In this document: in pieces, positions 53,092 to 60,532 of the stretch
How positions within the stretch are numbered: position 1 is the first letter of the stretch
Layout of the letters: each line of letters starts with the position of its first letter
DNA from: Clostridiaceae bacterium
GTDB taxonomy: Bacteria; Bacillota; Clostridia; Oscillospirales; Butyricicoccaceae
Length of the DNA stretch: 64,000 nt
Reading direction: 5' to 3'
Assembly: GCA_018383195.1 (NCBI GenBank)
Contig: JAGZOP010000002.1
Span: forward strand, 65,216-129,215
Translations under genes and position numbers: made by a program
The notes under the pieces: generated by a model
Told to the model about the DNA's origin: nothing
What the model saw: only the letters and a program-made list of their open reading frames with translations
Database searches by the model: none

Positions 53092-54291
53092 ATGCAAAAG
53101 GGCGATAAAAATAAACTCAAACTATTGCTGATCGGCATCAAAGCGCGTCTGGAACAGAACCGCGACTACTTTGTCGGTATGACCTGTACCTTTCGTGCAG
53201 GAAAGAAAAAATTTGAGGGAACACTTCACCGAAATGATTCTGCATATCTGCTTCGTTTTCAAGGTACAGAACGCGCTGTAGACGCAGTGGGCGCAACCGA
53301 ATTCTTCGAACAGCAGGCTGAAATTTATGAAGAATCGGTTCTGATCTATGCGGAACGTGGTGCAGAAATCACGATTACCGTAAATGGACGCGGCGTTAAT
53401 ATGAAACAGAGCGAGCGCAAAGTTTCTCCTGAGAACAATACCGCAGCAGCCAACCCGCTGCTGTCCGGCGGACGGGAATATCTCATCCGTGTCGATCAGG
53501 CAGCGCCGCTGCTGCGCGAAATCGGGATTCTAACTGCTGAGGGCAAAATCAAAAACGACATGATCCGGAAATACAATCAGATTGACCATTATGTCGAACT
53601 GGTCGCCCCCATGTTCCAGCAGGATGACAGCGAAGAGATCCTGCTGCTCGACTGCGCCTGCGGCAAGTCCTATCTGAGTTTTGTCATGAACTATTATTTA
53701 CGCGATGTGCTGCGCCGGCGCTGCCGTGTGATTGGCATTGATATTAAAGAAAATGTCATTGAAGAAAGCAGGAAAATGGCAAAGCGGCTTGGCTATCACA
53801 ACATGGAGTTCATCTGCGCCGATCTCCGCACCTACCAGCCGCCGAAGCATGTCACCGCTGTCATTTCGCTACACGCCTGCGATATTGCAACAGACCTTGC
53901 GCTCGGTACTGCGATTCGCGCCAAGGCGAAATATATTGCATGTGTTCCCTGCTGTCACAAGGAGCTGCTCGACCAGTACCATATCCCGGGGTTGGAGCCG
54001 CTGACCCGCTATGGCGTATTCAATGCACGTTTCAACGACGTACTGACCGACAGTATGCGTGCACTCAAGTTGGAAGCCGAGGGGTATAAGGTATCGGTTG
54101 TAGAATATATCTCGCCGCTCGATACCCCGAAAAATCTGCTGATCCGCGGCACATATACCGGAAAGCAGAACCCCCGTGCACAGGAAGAATATGAATCTGT
54201 GCGCCGCACAGTTGGTACATTTTCCGAACTGGATCGCCAGTGTCAAATGTGTGACAGTAATTTCTTCATCACAGATGATGATTTGTACTAA
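53092..54291 (+). CDS. Class I SAM-dependent methyltransferase (Methyltransf_32-like)
   Basis: A 399-aa protein; the ATG at 53092 is eight bases from AAGGGAG, better than the ATG two codons earlier. The N-terminal 130 residues are unassigned. The Rossmann domain begins near 184 with LLDCACGKSYLSFVMNYYL (motif I), then IGIDIKENVIEESRKMAKRLG, CADLRTYQPP, SLHACDIATDLAL and ACVPCCHKEL. These match the Methyltransf_32 group, whose substrates are mostly unknown. The tail has CQMCDSN. An RNA or protein target is possible; I cannot say which. Confidence 0.85.
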   Translation: MQKGDKNKLKLLLIGIKARLEQNRDYFVGMTCTFRAGKKKFEGTLHRNDSAYLLRFQGTERAVDAVGATEFFEQQAEIYEESVLIYAERGAEITITVNGRGVNMKQSERKVSPENNTAAANPLLSGGREYLIRVDQAAPLLREIGILTAEGKIKNDMIRKYNQIDHYVELVAPMFQQDDSEEILLLDCACGKSYLSFVMNYYLRDVLRRRCRVIGIDIKENVIEESRKMAKRLGYHNMEFICADLRTYQPPKHVTAVISLHACDIATDLALGTAIRAKAKYIACVPCCHKELLDQYHIPGLEPLTRYGVFNARFNDVLTDSMRALKLEAEGYKVSVVEYISPLDTPKNLLIRGTYTGKQNPRAQEEYESVRRTVGTFSELDRQCQMCDSNFFITDDDLY

Positions 54292-54319
54292 AAAAGAGGC
54301 AGCCGAAGCTGCCTCTTTT
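54292..54319. terminator. Bidirectional terminator
   Basis: A 12-bp stem, AAAAGAGGCAGC with GCTGCCTCTTTT, around CGAA. It serves the methyltransferase and the converging Cys-rich gene. Confidence 0.9.
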
Positions 54320-54322
54320 CTC

Positions 54323-54823
54323 TTACTTACACTTGCACCGTCCGCCATTCTCTCCGTTTCCGCAGCTTGTATTGCAGCCGCAGGAATCATCTCGATCACG
54401 GCATGGGTCACGTCGGCAAGGTTCACAGCGCATTTCCCTGCGCGGCGGGAAAAATTCATCCACCGGGAACTCGAAACGATTGAATACATCACACGGGTCC
54501 TCTGTATCATCTGCGCTGTTGCAGCTGCATTCACGCTCCGGCATGCAGATATCAAACGCAGGCATCAACAGCTGAATATCCCGCTCGAGACGCAGAATTG
54601 AAAACTGTCCCAATGTTACAAAAAGGCGATTTCCGTCGCAGTTCAGCGCAATATCCTCTCCACCGAAACAGTTGCAGACCGGTGCAGGAACCGCACTCAG
54701 TTCACATCCGCAGCCGCAGCAATAGGTCGGCTCTACAATCTTTGCTTCAAGCAGAATAGGCTCTACCGCTTCAACTACTGCATTACCGGTAGATTCGTTC
54801 CTTTTTTCGTCTAGTATCGACAT
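54323..54823 (-). CDS. Cysteine-rich acidic protein of unknown function, 5' end apparently altered
   Basis: A 166-aa protein not recognised. It has a CCGCGCE cluster near residue 36, further Cys in CNCF, ECSCN and the C-terminal RCEPCRRDPCRDRDDSCGCN..CKCK: about 20 Cys overall. A hydrophobic central strand region (LFVTLGQFSILRLERDIQLLM) may be a beta domain. The look is of a spore-coat or metal-binding protein; this is a guess. The ATG at 54823 has no ribosome site, and the first 14 codons overlap the 3' end of the recombinase. The original N-terminus was probably replaced when the element inserted. Confidence 0.6.
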   Translation of the reverse strand: MSILDEKRNESTGNAVVEAVEPILLEAKIVEPTYCCGCGCELSAVPAPVCNCFGGEDIALNCDGNRLFVTLGQFSILRLERDIQLLMPAFDICMPERECSCNSADDTEDPCDVFNRFEFPVDEFFPPRREMRCEPCRRDPCRDRDDSCGCNTSCGNGENGGRCKCK

Positions 54824-56366
54824 GAATAAGGGTTTTAGTAAGCTCTAAAGTTCGAAATTTAATTTCCAATTTTCGCTCCGGATATGCCACAATTTCTTCT
54901 ATAATTTGCTTTAAATCGGAATTCTTTAGGAGTTCGAGGCTTAGGCATCTCTCAATAAGTTCGGCAATGTGATCCGCCTTTTCGGTATCCTCTTCTCGCT
55001 TTTCAGCCACCAGTTCTTTTGTTGCAAGTTCACTCTCGGCATCGGTGATCAACCTATTGATTTTCTCCATCTCGACTTTGACTTCTTCAAGCGTCAGCGC
55101 ATCGATCGCATACAAATCCATGAGCTTATTCTTTTTATTTTTGTGCCTTTCGATCTGAGTTCGCAGAGCCGCAATTTCCTCTGCCAATCTCTGCTCTGCC
55201 TCTGCACCATTCTGGCTGCACTCTTCGATAATGGACTCGACAAACTTTCCTTTGTCGCTGATCATTGAGCGCAGGCATTGCTCCACACAATCCTTCAGAG
55301 CGTCATCCTCGATTGCCCAGCTGTTGTCACAAATCTGCCCTCTAAACGGACCCGATCGTGTTACCTTTTTCTGGTCTTGATGATAACATTTCCAGTATAG
55401 CCGCAAGCCGTCCTTTCGCTTCGTAGCCTTTCTGCTGTATCCACCTTTGCATGTAGCACAGACTATCAACCCGCTGAACAGATGTGTTCCGCATTCTCTC
55501 CGATCTACGCAGTTTACCATGTCATGCTTACGGACATGCTTCCTGCGCTCTAGCTCTTTTTGCGTCGCTTCGAAAACCTCTCTGGACACAATCGCATATT
55601 CCGGTCGCTCATGCACATACCATTCTTCTTCCGGAATGTCCTGCCTTGTCCCCTCTAAGAAGTTGTCCGTCTCTGTACGGTTATTCACGACGAGACCCAT
55701 GTAAATCGGATAGCTCACCATTCTGCGTATGGAGCGTTCCGCCCAAAGCCCGCCGAGTTTCGTCGGAACATTCTCTGTGTTCAGAATCGTTGCGATTTTC
55801 CGGAACCCTTTTCCTTCTAGTACGAGACGATATATTCGTCTGACTACGGCAGCTTCCTCCTCGATGATTTCAAGGTTGAAAATATCCTTATGGCGGTAAC
55901 CGTAAACTCGGTTTGGAACTCGTCCCTTTTGCGCGTTAATCTTCTTTCCAAAGCGCACACGCTTCGAAAGGTTCGCACTTTCTTCCTGAGCAATCGCAGC
56001 GAACATGGTAAGTACAAACTCAGAATCCCCGAGTGAAGTCATGTTGTTCGTAACGAATTCAGTAGTAATATTTTTCCTTTTCAACTCTCTTATCGACGTC
56101 AAAAGGTCTACCGTATTACGTGCGAAACGCGCGACATCCTTCACCGCAACAATGTCAAACAACCCCAATTCGGCATCATCAAGCATCTTTAAGAACTGTT
56201 GGCGCTTTTTTAATTGTTTTCCTGAGATTCCTTCATCGGCATAGATGTTGACCAGTTCATGCCCATGCAGTTTTGCATACTCCTCAAAGAACTCTTTTTG
56301 TTTTTTCAGACTATCCAACTGATCCTCGTGATCAGTAGACACTCTGCAATATGCGGCTAAACGCAT
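54783..56366 (-). CDS. Large serine recombinase (site-specific integrase)
   Basis: A 527-aa phage/ICE-type integrase. The resolvase domain (about 1-140) has the catalytic Ser10 in YCRVSTD, then ADEGISGKQ and the VKDVARFARN helix with the second catalytic Arg. The Recombinase domain follows (about 160-270, PNRVYGYRHKD ... GFRKIATILN), with a zinc ribbon (SGLIVCATCKGGYSRK ... YWKCYH ... ICDNS) and a long coiled coil (about 395-470). AGGAGG precedes the ATG. It lies at the edge of the mobile region, its last codons overlapping the Cys-rich gene. Such enzymes integrate and excise phages, conjugative elements and skin-type elements. Confidence 0.93.
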   Translation of the reverse strand: MRLAAYCRVSTDHEDQLDSLKKQKEFFEEYAKLHGHELVNIYADEGISGKQLKKRQQFLKMLDDAELGLFDIVAVKDVARFARNTVDLLTSIRELKRKNITTEFVTNNMTSLGDSEFVLTMFAAIAQEESANLSKRVRFGKKINAQKGRVPNRVYGYRHKDIFNLEIIEEEAAVVRRIYRLVLEGKGFRKIATILNTENVPTKLGGLWAERSIRRMVSYPIYMGLVVNNRTETDNFLEGTRQDIPEEEWYVHERPEYAIVSREVFEATQKELERRKHVRKHDMVNCVDRRECGTHLFSGLIVCATCKGGYSRKATKRKDGLRLYWKCYHQDQKKVTRSGPFRGQICDNSWAIEDDALKDCVEQCLRSMISDKGKFVESIIEECSQNGAEAEQRLAEEIAALRTQIERHKNKKNKLMDLYAIDALTLEEVKVEMEKINRLITDAESELATKELVAEKREEDTEKADHIAELIERCLSLELLKNSDLKQIIEEIVAYPERKLEIKFRTLELTKTLIHVDTRRKKERIYR

Positions 56367-56442
56367 GTATCCTCCTTCCCTGTGATAATAGTTCTATAAT
56401 TATTATATCATGTTTTTCCCCATATTCCATACTTTTTCCCAT

Positions 56443-56604
56443 TCACCCCCCTTCCCCTAATATTTTCTGCACTCTATTCGAAATGACTTCTCTGATTCTT
56501 TCTTCGACATCCCCTTGTTCATTGGTGTCCACCATGGCAATGTCCAATTCTCTTCTAAGCTCTAAATCCTTCTCCATTTTAGTTGCCGTAGATGTGTTCG
56601 TCAT
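56443..56604 (-). CDS. Small acidic protein upstream of the recombinase
   Basis: A 53-aa reading frame. The ATG at 56604 has GAGGTG six bases upstream, and the stop is at 56443. The sequence begins MTNTSTATKMEKDLELRREL and continues as an amphipathic helix-rich protein (VEERIREVISNRVQKIL), rich in Glu/Arg. No family recognised. Its position directly ahead of the recombinase suggests a recombination directionality factor, a regulator or a small phage protein; none is demonstrated. Confidence 0.55.
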   Translation of the reverse strand: MTNTSTATKMEKDLELRRELDIAMVDTNEQGDVEERIREVISNRVQKILGEGG

Positions 56605-56656
56605 AAATATCACCTCACGTAATCATATGGAATACCAATTCAGATAGAACCTTTTG

Positions 56657-56687
56657 AAAAATAGCCCCGAAATAAATCGGGGCTATT
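56657..56687. terminator. Terminator hairpin right of the small ORF
   Basis: A stem pairing ATAGCCCCGA with TCGGGGCTAT, T-rich on both sides. It separates the recombinase cluster from the phage-like genes. Confidence 0.8.
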
Positions 56688-56697
56688 TTTTACGACT

Positions 56698-56853
56698 TTA
56701 TTCACTTTGAGTCAGGATATAACGACCGCAGTGACACGCTCCGCTCTCTCCCGCCTCGATCATATCTTTGAACTGTTGGCACATGCACTTTGTCTCAGGG
56801 GGTTTCTGGAGCATACACGGACAATAACCATCGTTTGCTTTCAGTTTATCCAT
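56698..56853 (-). CDS. Ferredoxin-thioredoxin reductase catalytic-domain-like protein, possibly truncated
   Basis: A 51-aa frame from the ATG at 56853 to a TAA at 56698. Three Cys pairs in the order CPC (11-13), CMC (23-25) and CHC (40-42) inside GYCPC ... KCMC ... GACHCGRY match the catalytic chain of ferredoxin-thioredoxin reductase, which holds a [4Fe-4S] cluster beside a redox disulfide. The open frame continues upstream of the ATG (LRWSAEEHAAF) to a stop near 56907, and an AGGAG lies about 12 bases before the ATG. The gene probably lost its N-terminus at a junction; a frameshift is also possible. Small FTR-like proteins occur in clostridial phages. Confidence 0.6.
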   Translation of the reverse strand: MDKLKANDGYCPCMLQKPPETKCMCQQFKDMIEAGESGACHCGRYILTQSE

Positions 56854-56962
56854 GAAAGCTGCATGCTCCTCTGCTGACCATCGTAGACCGACAACATATG
56901 TGCATTAAAGTGATCCTTCACGATTTCGTTGTATTCAGAAGCATCCGGACGATGCATCCAAG

Positions 56963-57244
56963 ATGAATGCTTCGATTGCCAAGCTGGAGGGTATCCTTGC
57001 AGGTATCGGCGGTGACAACGAAAAGGCTACCGTTGTCGCTTATGTAACCGACGCAATCGCTGCACTGAAGATTGGCGATTATGCGAAGGCTGCTGATCTG
57101 ACTGCTCTGGCTACTCGTGTTGAGGCTGTAGAGCAGAATGCTCACACTCATGCAAACGCCGAGGAACTGGATAAGATCGCTGTTGGCGATAAGGCGAAGT
57201 GGGATGCTGCTGTAGAGCAGCTGACTTGGACCGAGCTGGTTTAA
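56963..57244 (+). pseudogene. C-terminal fragment of a phage structural (head-fibre/tail) protein
   Basis: 93 codons from the first ATG (56963), but there is no ribosome site and homologous-looking sequence continues upstream in frame (HPDDASK), so it is the 3' part of a larger gene. Phrases such as AIAALKIGDYAKAADLTALA and HTHANAEELDKIAVGDKAKWDAA are typical of Firmicute phage fibre or decoration proteins. It is cut at the junction around 56,940. A GC-rich hairpin with a T-tract follows at 57253-57282 and may be its terminator. Confidence 0.65.
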
Positions 57245-57333
57245 GTTGAAAACGAGGGGTGCAAACGCGCCCCTCTCCTATTTTTATGAAGCTACCTAAC
57301 CGGTGGCTTCTCGTACCTTGAAGGAGTGAACAT

Positions 57334-58548
57334 ATGGCAAAGTTTAAGCCTGTTCGCGCATTTTCTAATACAGTCGATCGTGTTCCCCTCAAACAGGGAC
57401 AGGTTATTTTTGTCGAAGATACATGCGAAATTCATTGGGACCCGACCAGTGATAAGCGTGTTAGAATGCGCGATGTAATTATTGTAAATACAGAAAACGA
57501 GCGGACTGAGATTCTCGCTCCCCTTTCCAAGTTTTATTACGTTATTGAATCCAATGTGCTATACCGGTTTGGCGCAGACGGACAATGGAAAACAGTTTCG
57601 GATATGTCCAGTGTACAAGGACATATCAATGACAAAAAGAATCCGCACAATGTAACCGCCGATCAGGTTGGAGCAATCCCGGCAACCCAAAAAGGTGCAA
57701 AAAGCGGTGTCGCAAGTCTGGACGCAAGCGGTAAAGTTCCGTCTGATCAGTTGCCTGCTATGAATTATGCACCTGCAAGCCATGTAAATGATACAACCAA
57801 GCACATCACCTCAGAGGAACGCCAAGCATGGAATAACACAACCAAGGATGGACCTTTCTTGCCGCTGAAGGGCGGGAAGATGGATGATGATGCGTTTATT
57901 TCTTGTAAGAACCTGGCATTTACCACACAGGCTATGCCAGGTGCTGCTGGCGATCATACGCTTGATATCTATTTGAGCGAAGATCGTCATGGCTCAGGTT
58001 CTAAGATTTTTGACATGCAATTGAGTTCTCCATACGTTTTCAAAGAGTTCGGCATTGATGCTAACGACGAAGAGACAATCTTTCTTGAACAAACAACCAT
58101 GGACGATGGAAAAACAAATGGCTTGAAAATTGGTTGGGGCTACGATGGGGTTAGCTTATATGCCGGTAAAACGAAGACATTCGATGGAGTTGGTATTCGT
58201 GCTGGAGGAGAAAAGGTTGAATTAGTAAATTCAAAAATCCTTTGGCCGGAAAGTATCGTCAACAAGGAATATGTAGATGGGTTTGCGCCAAAGTATACCA
58301 AAATCACGCTGACCGCGTCCGGCTGGGATTCTTCCGCCAAGACGCAAAAAGCGACCGTCACCGGTGTGCTTGCGGACGAAACCAAGCAGCTGATTATGCC
58401 CATGCCTGCGATGGCAAGCCAGAACGATTATGCCGCGGCGGGGATTGCCTGTACCTTGCAGGAGGCAAATGCGCTGACGTTCAAGTGCCAGACGGTGCCG
58501 ACGAAGGATATTACTGTGTTTGTGACGGTGCAGGAGGTGGCAGGATGA
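57334..58548 (+). CDS. Phage tail fibre-like protein
   Basis: 404 aa; AAGGAG precedes the ATG by seven to eight bases. The N-terminus has a small beta domain (residues 1-95: VPLKQGQVIFVEDTCEIHWDP). Then comes the phage-tail signature HINDKKNPHNVTADQVGA (about 96-113) and GVASLDASGKVPSDQLPAMN, both recurrent in Siphoviridae fibres. A beta-rich middle and a C-terminal WDSSAKTQKATVTGVLAD domain with MPMPA end the protein. It is overlapped by the next gene (ATGA). Likely part of the receptor-binding tail tip. Confidence 0.82.
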   Translation: MAKFKPVRAFSNTVDRVPLKQGQVIFVEDTCEIHWDPTSDKRVRMRDVIIVNTENERTEILAPLSKFYYVIESNVLYRFGADGQWKTVSDMSSVQGHINDKKNPHNVTADQVGAIPATQKGAKSGVASLDASGKVPSDQLPAMNYAPASHVNDTTKHITSEERQAWNNTTKDGPFLPLKGGKMDDDAFISCKNLAFTTQAMPGAAGDHTLDIYLSEDRHGSGSKIFDMQLSSPYVFKEFGIDANDEETIFLEQTTMDDGKTNGLKIGWGYDGVSLYAGKTKTFDGVGIRAGGEKVELVNSKILWPESIVNKEYVDGFAPKYTKITLTASGWDSSAKTQKATVTGVLADETKQLIMPMPAMASQNDYAAAGIACTLQEANALTFKCQTVPTKDITVFVTVQEVAG

Positions 58549-59621
58549 TTTTTAATTGTCATGCGAAGGCGTTTCCACCTCCGAAAATCTACGGCGTGGA
58601 GTGGGACTGGACAAGCAGTGGTCCAACCAGAGGTGTTCGCACAGACGATGCGGTTGGGCTGGCAGACCCGAACCCCGCGGTCAATAATGGCTCTGGCTCA
58701 TCTCCGTTTGACAACCTGTATCCATGGAGCGAGATGATTCGAGAAGATCGTACCGGCGGCGTCATGGTCAAAGAGCCTAAATACTGGTACAAGTGGATCA
58801 AGAGCGGTAAGAAGTTGAAGCTTCAGATTGCAGACGGTCCTGTGGCCGGTTTCCATGTGGACTCGGTGAATATGGACCGCGGGGACGGCCTTGGAGAGCT
58901 GGACTGCTCTTATATTGGCCGTTATCACTGCGCAAGCGGAACTTATAAGTCTGAGACCAACAAGGCGCAGCAGGTAAACATTACCCGAAGCACAGCCCGG
59001 ACAAATATTCACAATCTAGGCTCTCATATCTGGCAGATGGACTTCGCTCAGTTCTGGTATGTGGGAATGCTGTTCCTGGTGGAGTTTGCCGACTGGAACG
59101 GTGAGCCGATCGGCAGAGGCTGTTCTGCAAGCGGTTCTAAGGAGAACAACGGTCGTACGGACGCTATGCGGTATCACACGGGTACTACGGCGGCCAATCG
59201 GGATACTTACGGTTTCACCCAGTATCGGAACATCGAGGGTTGGTGGGACAATGTATATGACTGGATGGATGGCTGTTATTACAACAATTATGGCTTGAAT
59301 GTCATCAAGAACCCCGCCCAGTTCAGCGATAACGCAAATGGTGTTCTGGTAGGTGAGCCTGTCGGCGGGTATCCGTCCGACTTCGCCCTCCCAACACAAA
59401 GCGGTCTGGAATGGGCTTTGTATCCGAGTGCCGCAGCTGGTAGCACAACAACTTATGTCCCGGATTACTGGGATTTCAGCGGTGGGTACCCGGGCCTGCG
59501 CCATGGCGGTGACTATAGCCAGCGCCAGGACCGCGGGCCTTTCTACATTAACTTCAGCAGCGCGTCGTTCGCCAGCTCCAGCATCGGCTGTCGCCTCCAG
59601 GAGCGTCCGCCGAAGGCATAA
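58545..59621 (+). CDS. Phage tail protein with C-type-lectin/FGE-like C-terminal domain, candidate DGR variable protein
   Basis: 358 aa. The ATG overlaps the tail-fibre stop, and AGGAGGTG lies seven bases upstream inside that gene. The N-terminal half is unassigned (PPPKIYGVEWDWTSSGPTRG). The C-terminal half has the aromatic pattern of the formylglycine-generating-enzyme/C-type lectin fold: WWDNVYDWMDGCYY, YPSDFALP, YVPDYWDFSGGYPGLRHGG and finally GPFYINFSSASFASSSIGCRL. That last block is where diversity-generating retroelements vary their target proteins. Nearly every exposed codon there ends in C (GAC, AGC, CGC, TTC, GCC, TCC), as expected if AAC codons of a template had been mutated at A. 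No reverse transcriptase or template is seen in the window. Confidence 0.75.
   Translation: MIFNCHAKAFPPPKIYGVEWDWTSSGPTRGVRTDDAVGLADPNPAVNNGSGSSPFDNLYPWSEMIREDRTGGVMVKEPKYWYKWIKSGKKLKLQIADGPVAGFHVDSVNMDRGDGLGELDCSYIGRYHCASGTYKSETNKAQQVNITRSTARTNIHNLGSHIWQMDFAQFWYVGMLFLVEFADWNGEPIGRGCSASGSKENNGRTDAMRYHTGTTAANRDTYGFTQYRNIEGWWDNVYDWMDGCYYNNYGLNVIKNPAQFSDNANGVLVGEPVGGYPSDFALPTQSGLEWALYPSAAAGSTTTYVPDYWDFSGGYPGLRHGGDYSQRQDRGPFYINFSSASFASSSIGCRLQERPPKA
59482..59621 (+). other. Putative DGR variable region (VR)
   Basis: The last 46 codons of the tail protein, ending in a GC-rich stretch (ATCGGCTGTCGCCTCCAGG, 59582-59600) that could be the initiation-of-mutagenic-homing site. The variable-looking codons cluster at 59510-59580. 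Without a template repeat this remains inference. Confidence 0.45.
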
Positions 59622-59699
59622 AATGATTATTTCATAGAAAGGGTGATTTTATGATTCAGAAGCAGGGGGGGCAGAACTAACCCCCATTTGGGCAATCTG

Positions 59700-59712
59700 C
59701 CGAAAGGCGGTG
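59700..59712 (+). repeat. 13-bp direct repeat before the first small duplicated gene
   Basis: CCGAAAGGCGGTG here and again at 59958-59970. It carries the ribosome-binding site of each of the two paralogous genes and marks the duplication unit. Confidence 0.75.
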
Positions 59713-59716
59713 CCTT

Positions 59717-59947
59717 ATGATACTGAATCCGGTGATTCAAGGCGGTACGGAGGAGAAGGTTTACAAGATTACGGACAAGGCGGGGGGCAGTTTTCCGGCA
59801 AGCGCAAAAGCAGGAGAATTTGTTTCTCCAAACGAGCCAAATGCACCGAACTCAATAAAAACGCAGTCAGGGAAAATAGTTCCGTTCCGTTCCAAATTTG
59901 GAGACATCTATTTTATCATGCCGGCAGAGGATGTAATAGTAGAATAA
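59717..59947 (+). CDS. Small phage protein, paralogue A (NPVIQGG...MPAEDV)
   Basis: 76 aa. AAAGGCGG precedes the ATG. It begins MILNPVIQGGTEEKVYKITD and ends FIMPAEDVIVE, the same pattern as the next gene. The AKAGEFV ... FIMPAEDVIVE frame resembles a shortened InlB-like (divergent B-repeat) strand set. Function unknown; probably an accessory tail or surface-display protein. Confidence 0.65.
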   Translation: MILNPVIQGGTEEKVYKITDKAGGSFPASAKAGEFVSPNEPNAPNSIKTQSGKIVPFRSKFGDIYFIMPAEDVIVE

Positions 59948-59975
59948 GCCTAACCACCCGAAAGGCGGTGGTCGC

Positions 59976-60230
59976 ATGATCTGTAATCCGGTGATACAGG
60001 GTGGCGGAGCCGAGAAGGTTTACAAGATTGATGACAACACAACTTCTATCAATAGTGGACAATCTCAAGCGTCAGCTGGAGAACGGATCGGGCTAGTTTC
60101 CCAACCCTACAAAGGAGAGTTGGTCATAACAGATTCGTTAGGAAACGAAATCCTGTATTTTGGTCTAATGAGTAAATGTTATTTTATCATGCCAGCATCA
60201 GATGTGACACTCAGAGATATCGAGCGGTAA
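59976..60230 (+). CDS. Small phage protein, paralogue B
   Basis: 84 aa. A duplicate of the previous gene with its 13-bp leader: MICNPVIQGGGAEKVYKIDD at the start and FIMPASDVTLRDIE at the end. The middle has diverged and is Ser/Gln-rich. The last nine codons overlap another, truncated frame (60208-60441), so its C-terminus may have been altered by a rearrangement. Confidence 0.62.
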   Translation: MICNPVIQGGGAEKVYKIDDNTTSINSGQSQASAGERIGLVSQPYKGELVITDSLGNEILYFGLMSKCYFIMPASDVTLRDIER

Positions 60231-60441
60231 ACCAGCATACGAAAACAACATTTACATCAAGAACCACGAGGCAGTTAAGGCAATGGGCGGGGACATCAAC
60301 GTATGTCTGGACAAGTACGATGGCGCGCACGGGTTGAAGCATGACGCCCTGACGCGTGCGCAGTACAAGCACTGGAGAGCGGAAGTGACCGGTGTGCCGG
60401 AGCTGCTGAGCGTGGACGAGCGCCGGATGCTCGGGCTGTAA
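60208..60441 (+). pseudogene. 3' remnant of a phage gene
   Basis: An open frame of 77 codons with a stop at 60439-60441 and no start codon near its beginning; the first ATG is at 60283. The translation (NNIYIKNHEAVKAMGGDIN ... KHDALTRAQYKHWRAEVTGVPELLSVDERRMLGL) looks like genuine protein. I do not recognise the family. It appears fused out of frame to the end of paralogue B. Confidence 0.5.
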
Positions 60442-60450
60442 AACGAAAAA

Positions 60451-60468
60451 GCCGCCCAAAGAGGCGGC
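60451..60468. other. GCCGCC/GGCGGC hairpin
   Basis: A 6-bp GC stem with T-tract only on the minus side. It may be a terminator for minus-strand transcription or a relic; role uncertain. Confidence 0.4.
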
Positions 60469-60481
60469 AAATTGACAAGTC

Positions 60482-60510
60482 TTGACGAAAAAGACGAGGG
60501 CAGGTATACT
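60482..60510 (+). promoter_or_regulatory. Promoter of the small toxin-like mRNA
   Basis: TTGACG (60482-60487), 17 bp, TATACT (60505-60510). A second TTGACA lies just upstream at 60472-60477. Confidence 0.75.
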
Positions 60511-60532
60511 ACATAATAGGCAGATACAGGCA

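Noticed and set aside
59652..59681. Nine-codon frame after the tail protein
   Set aside because: Too short and with a poor ribosome site to support as a gene.
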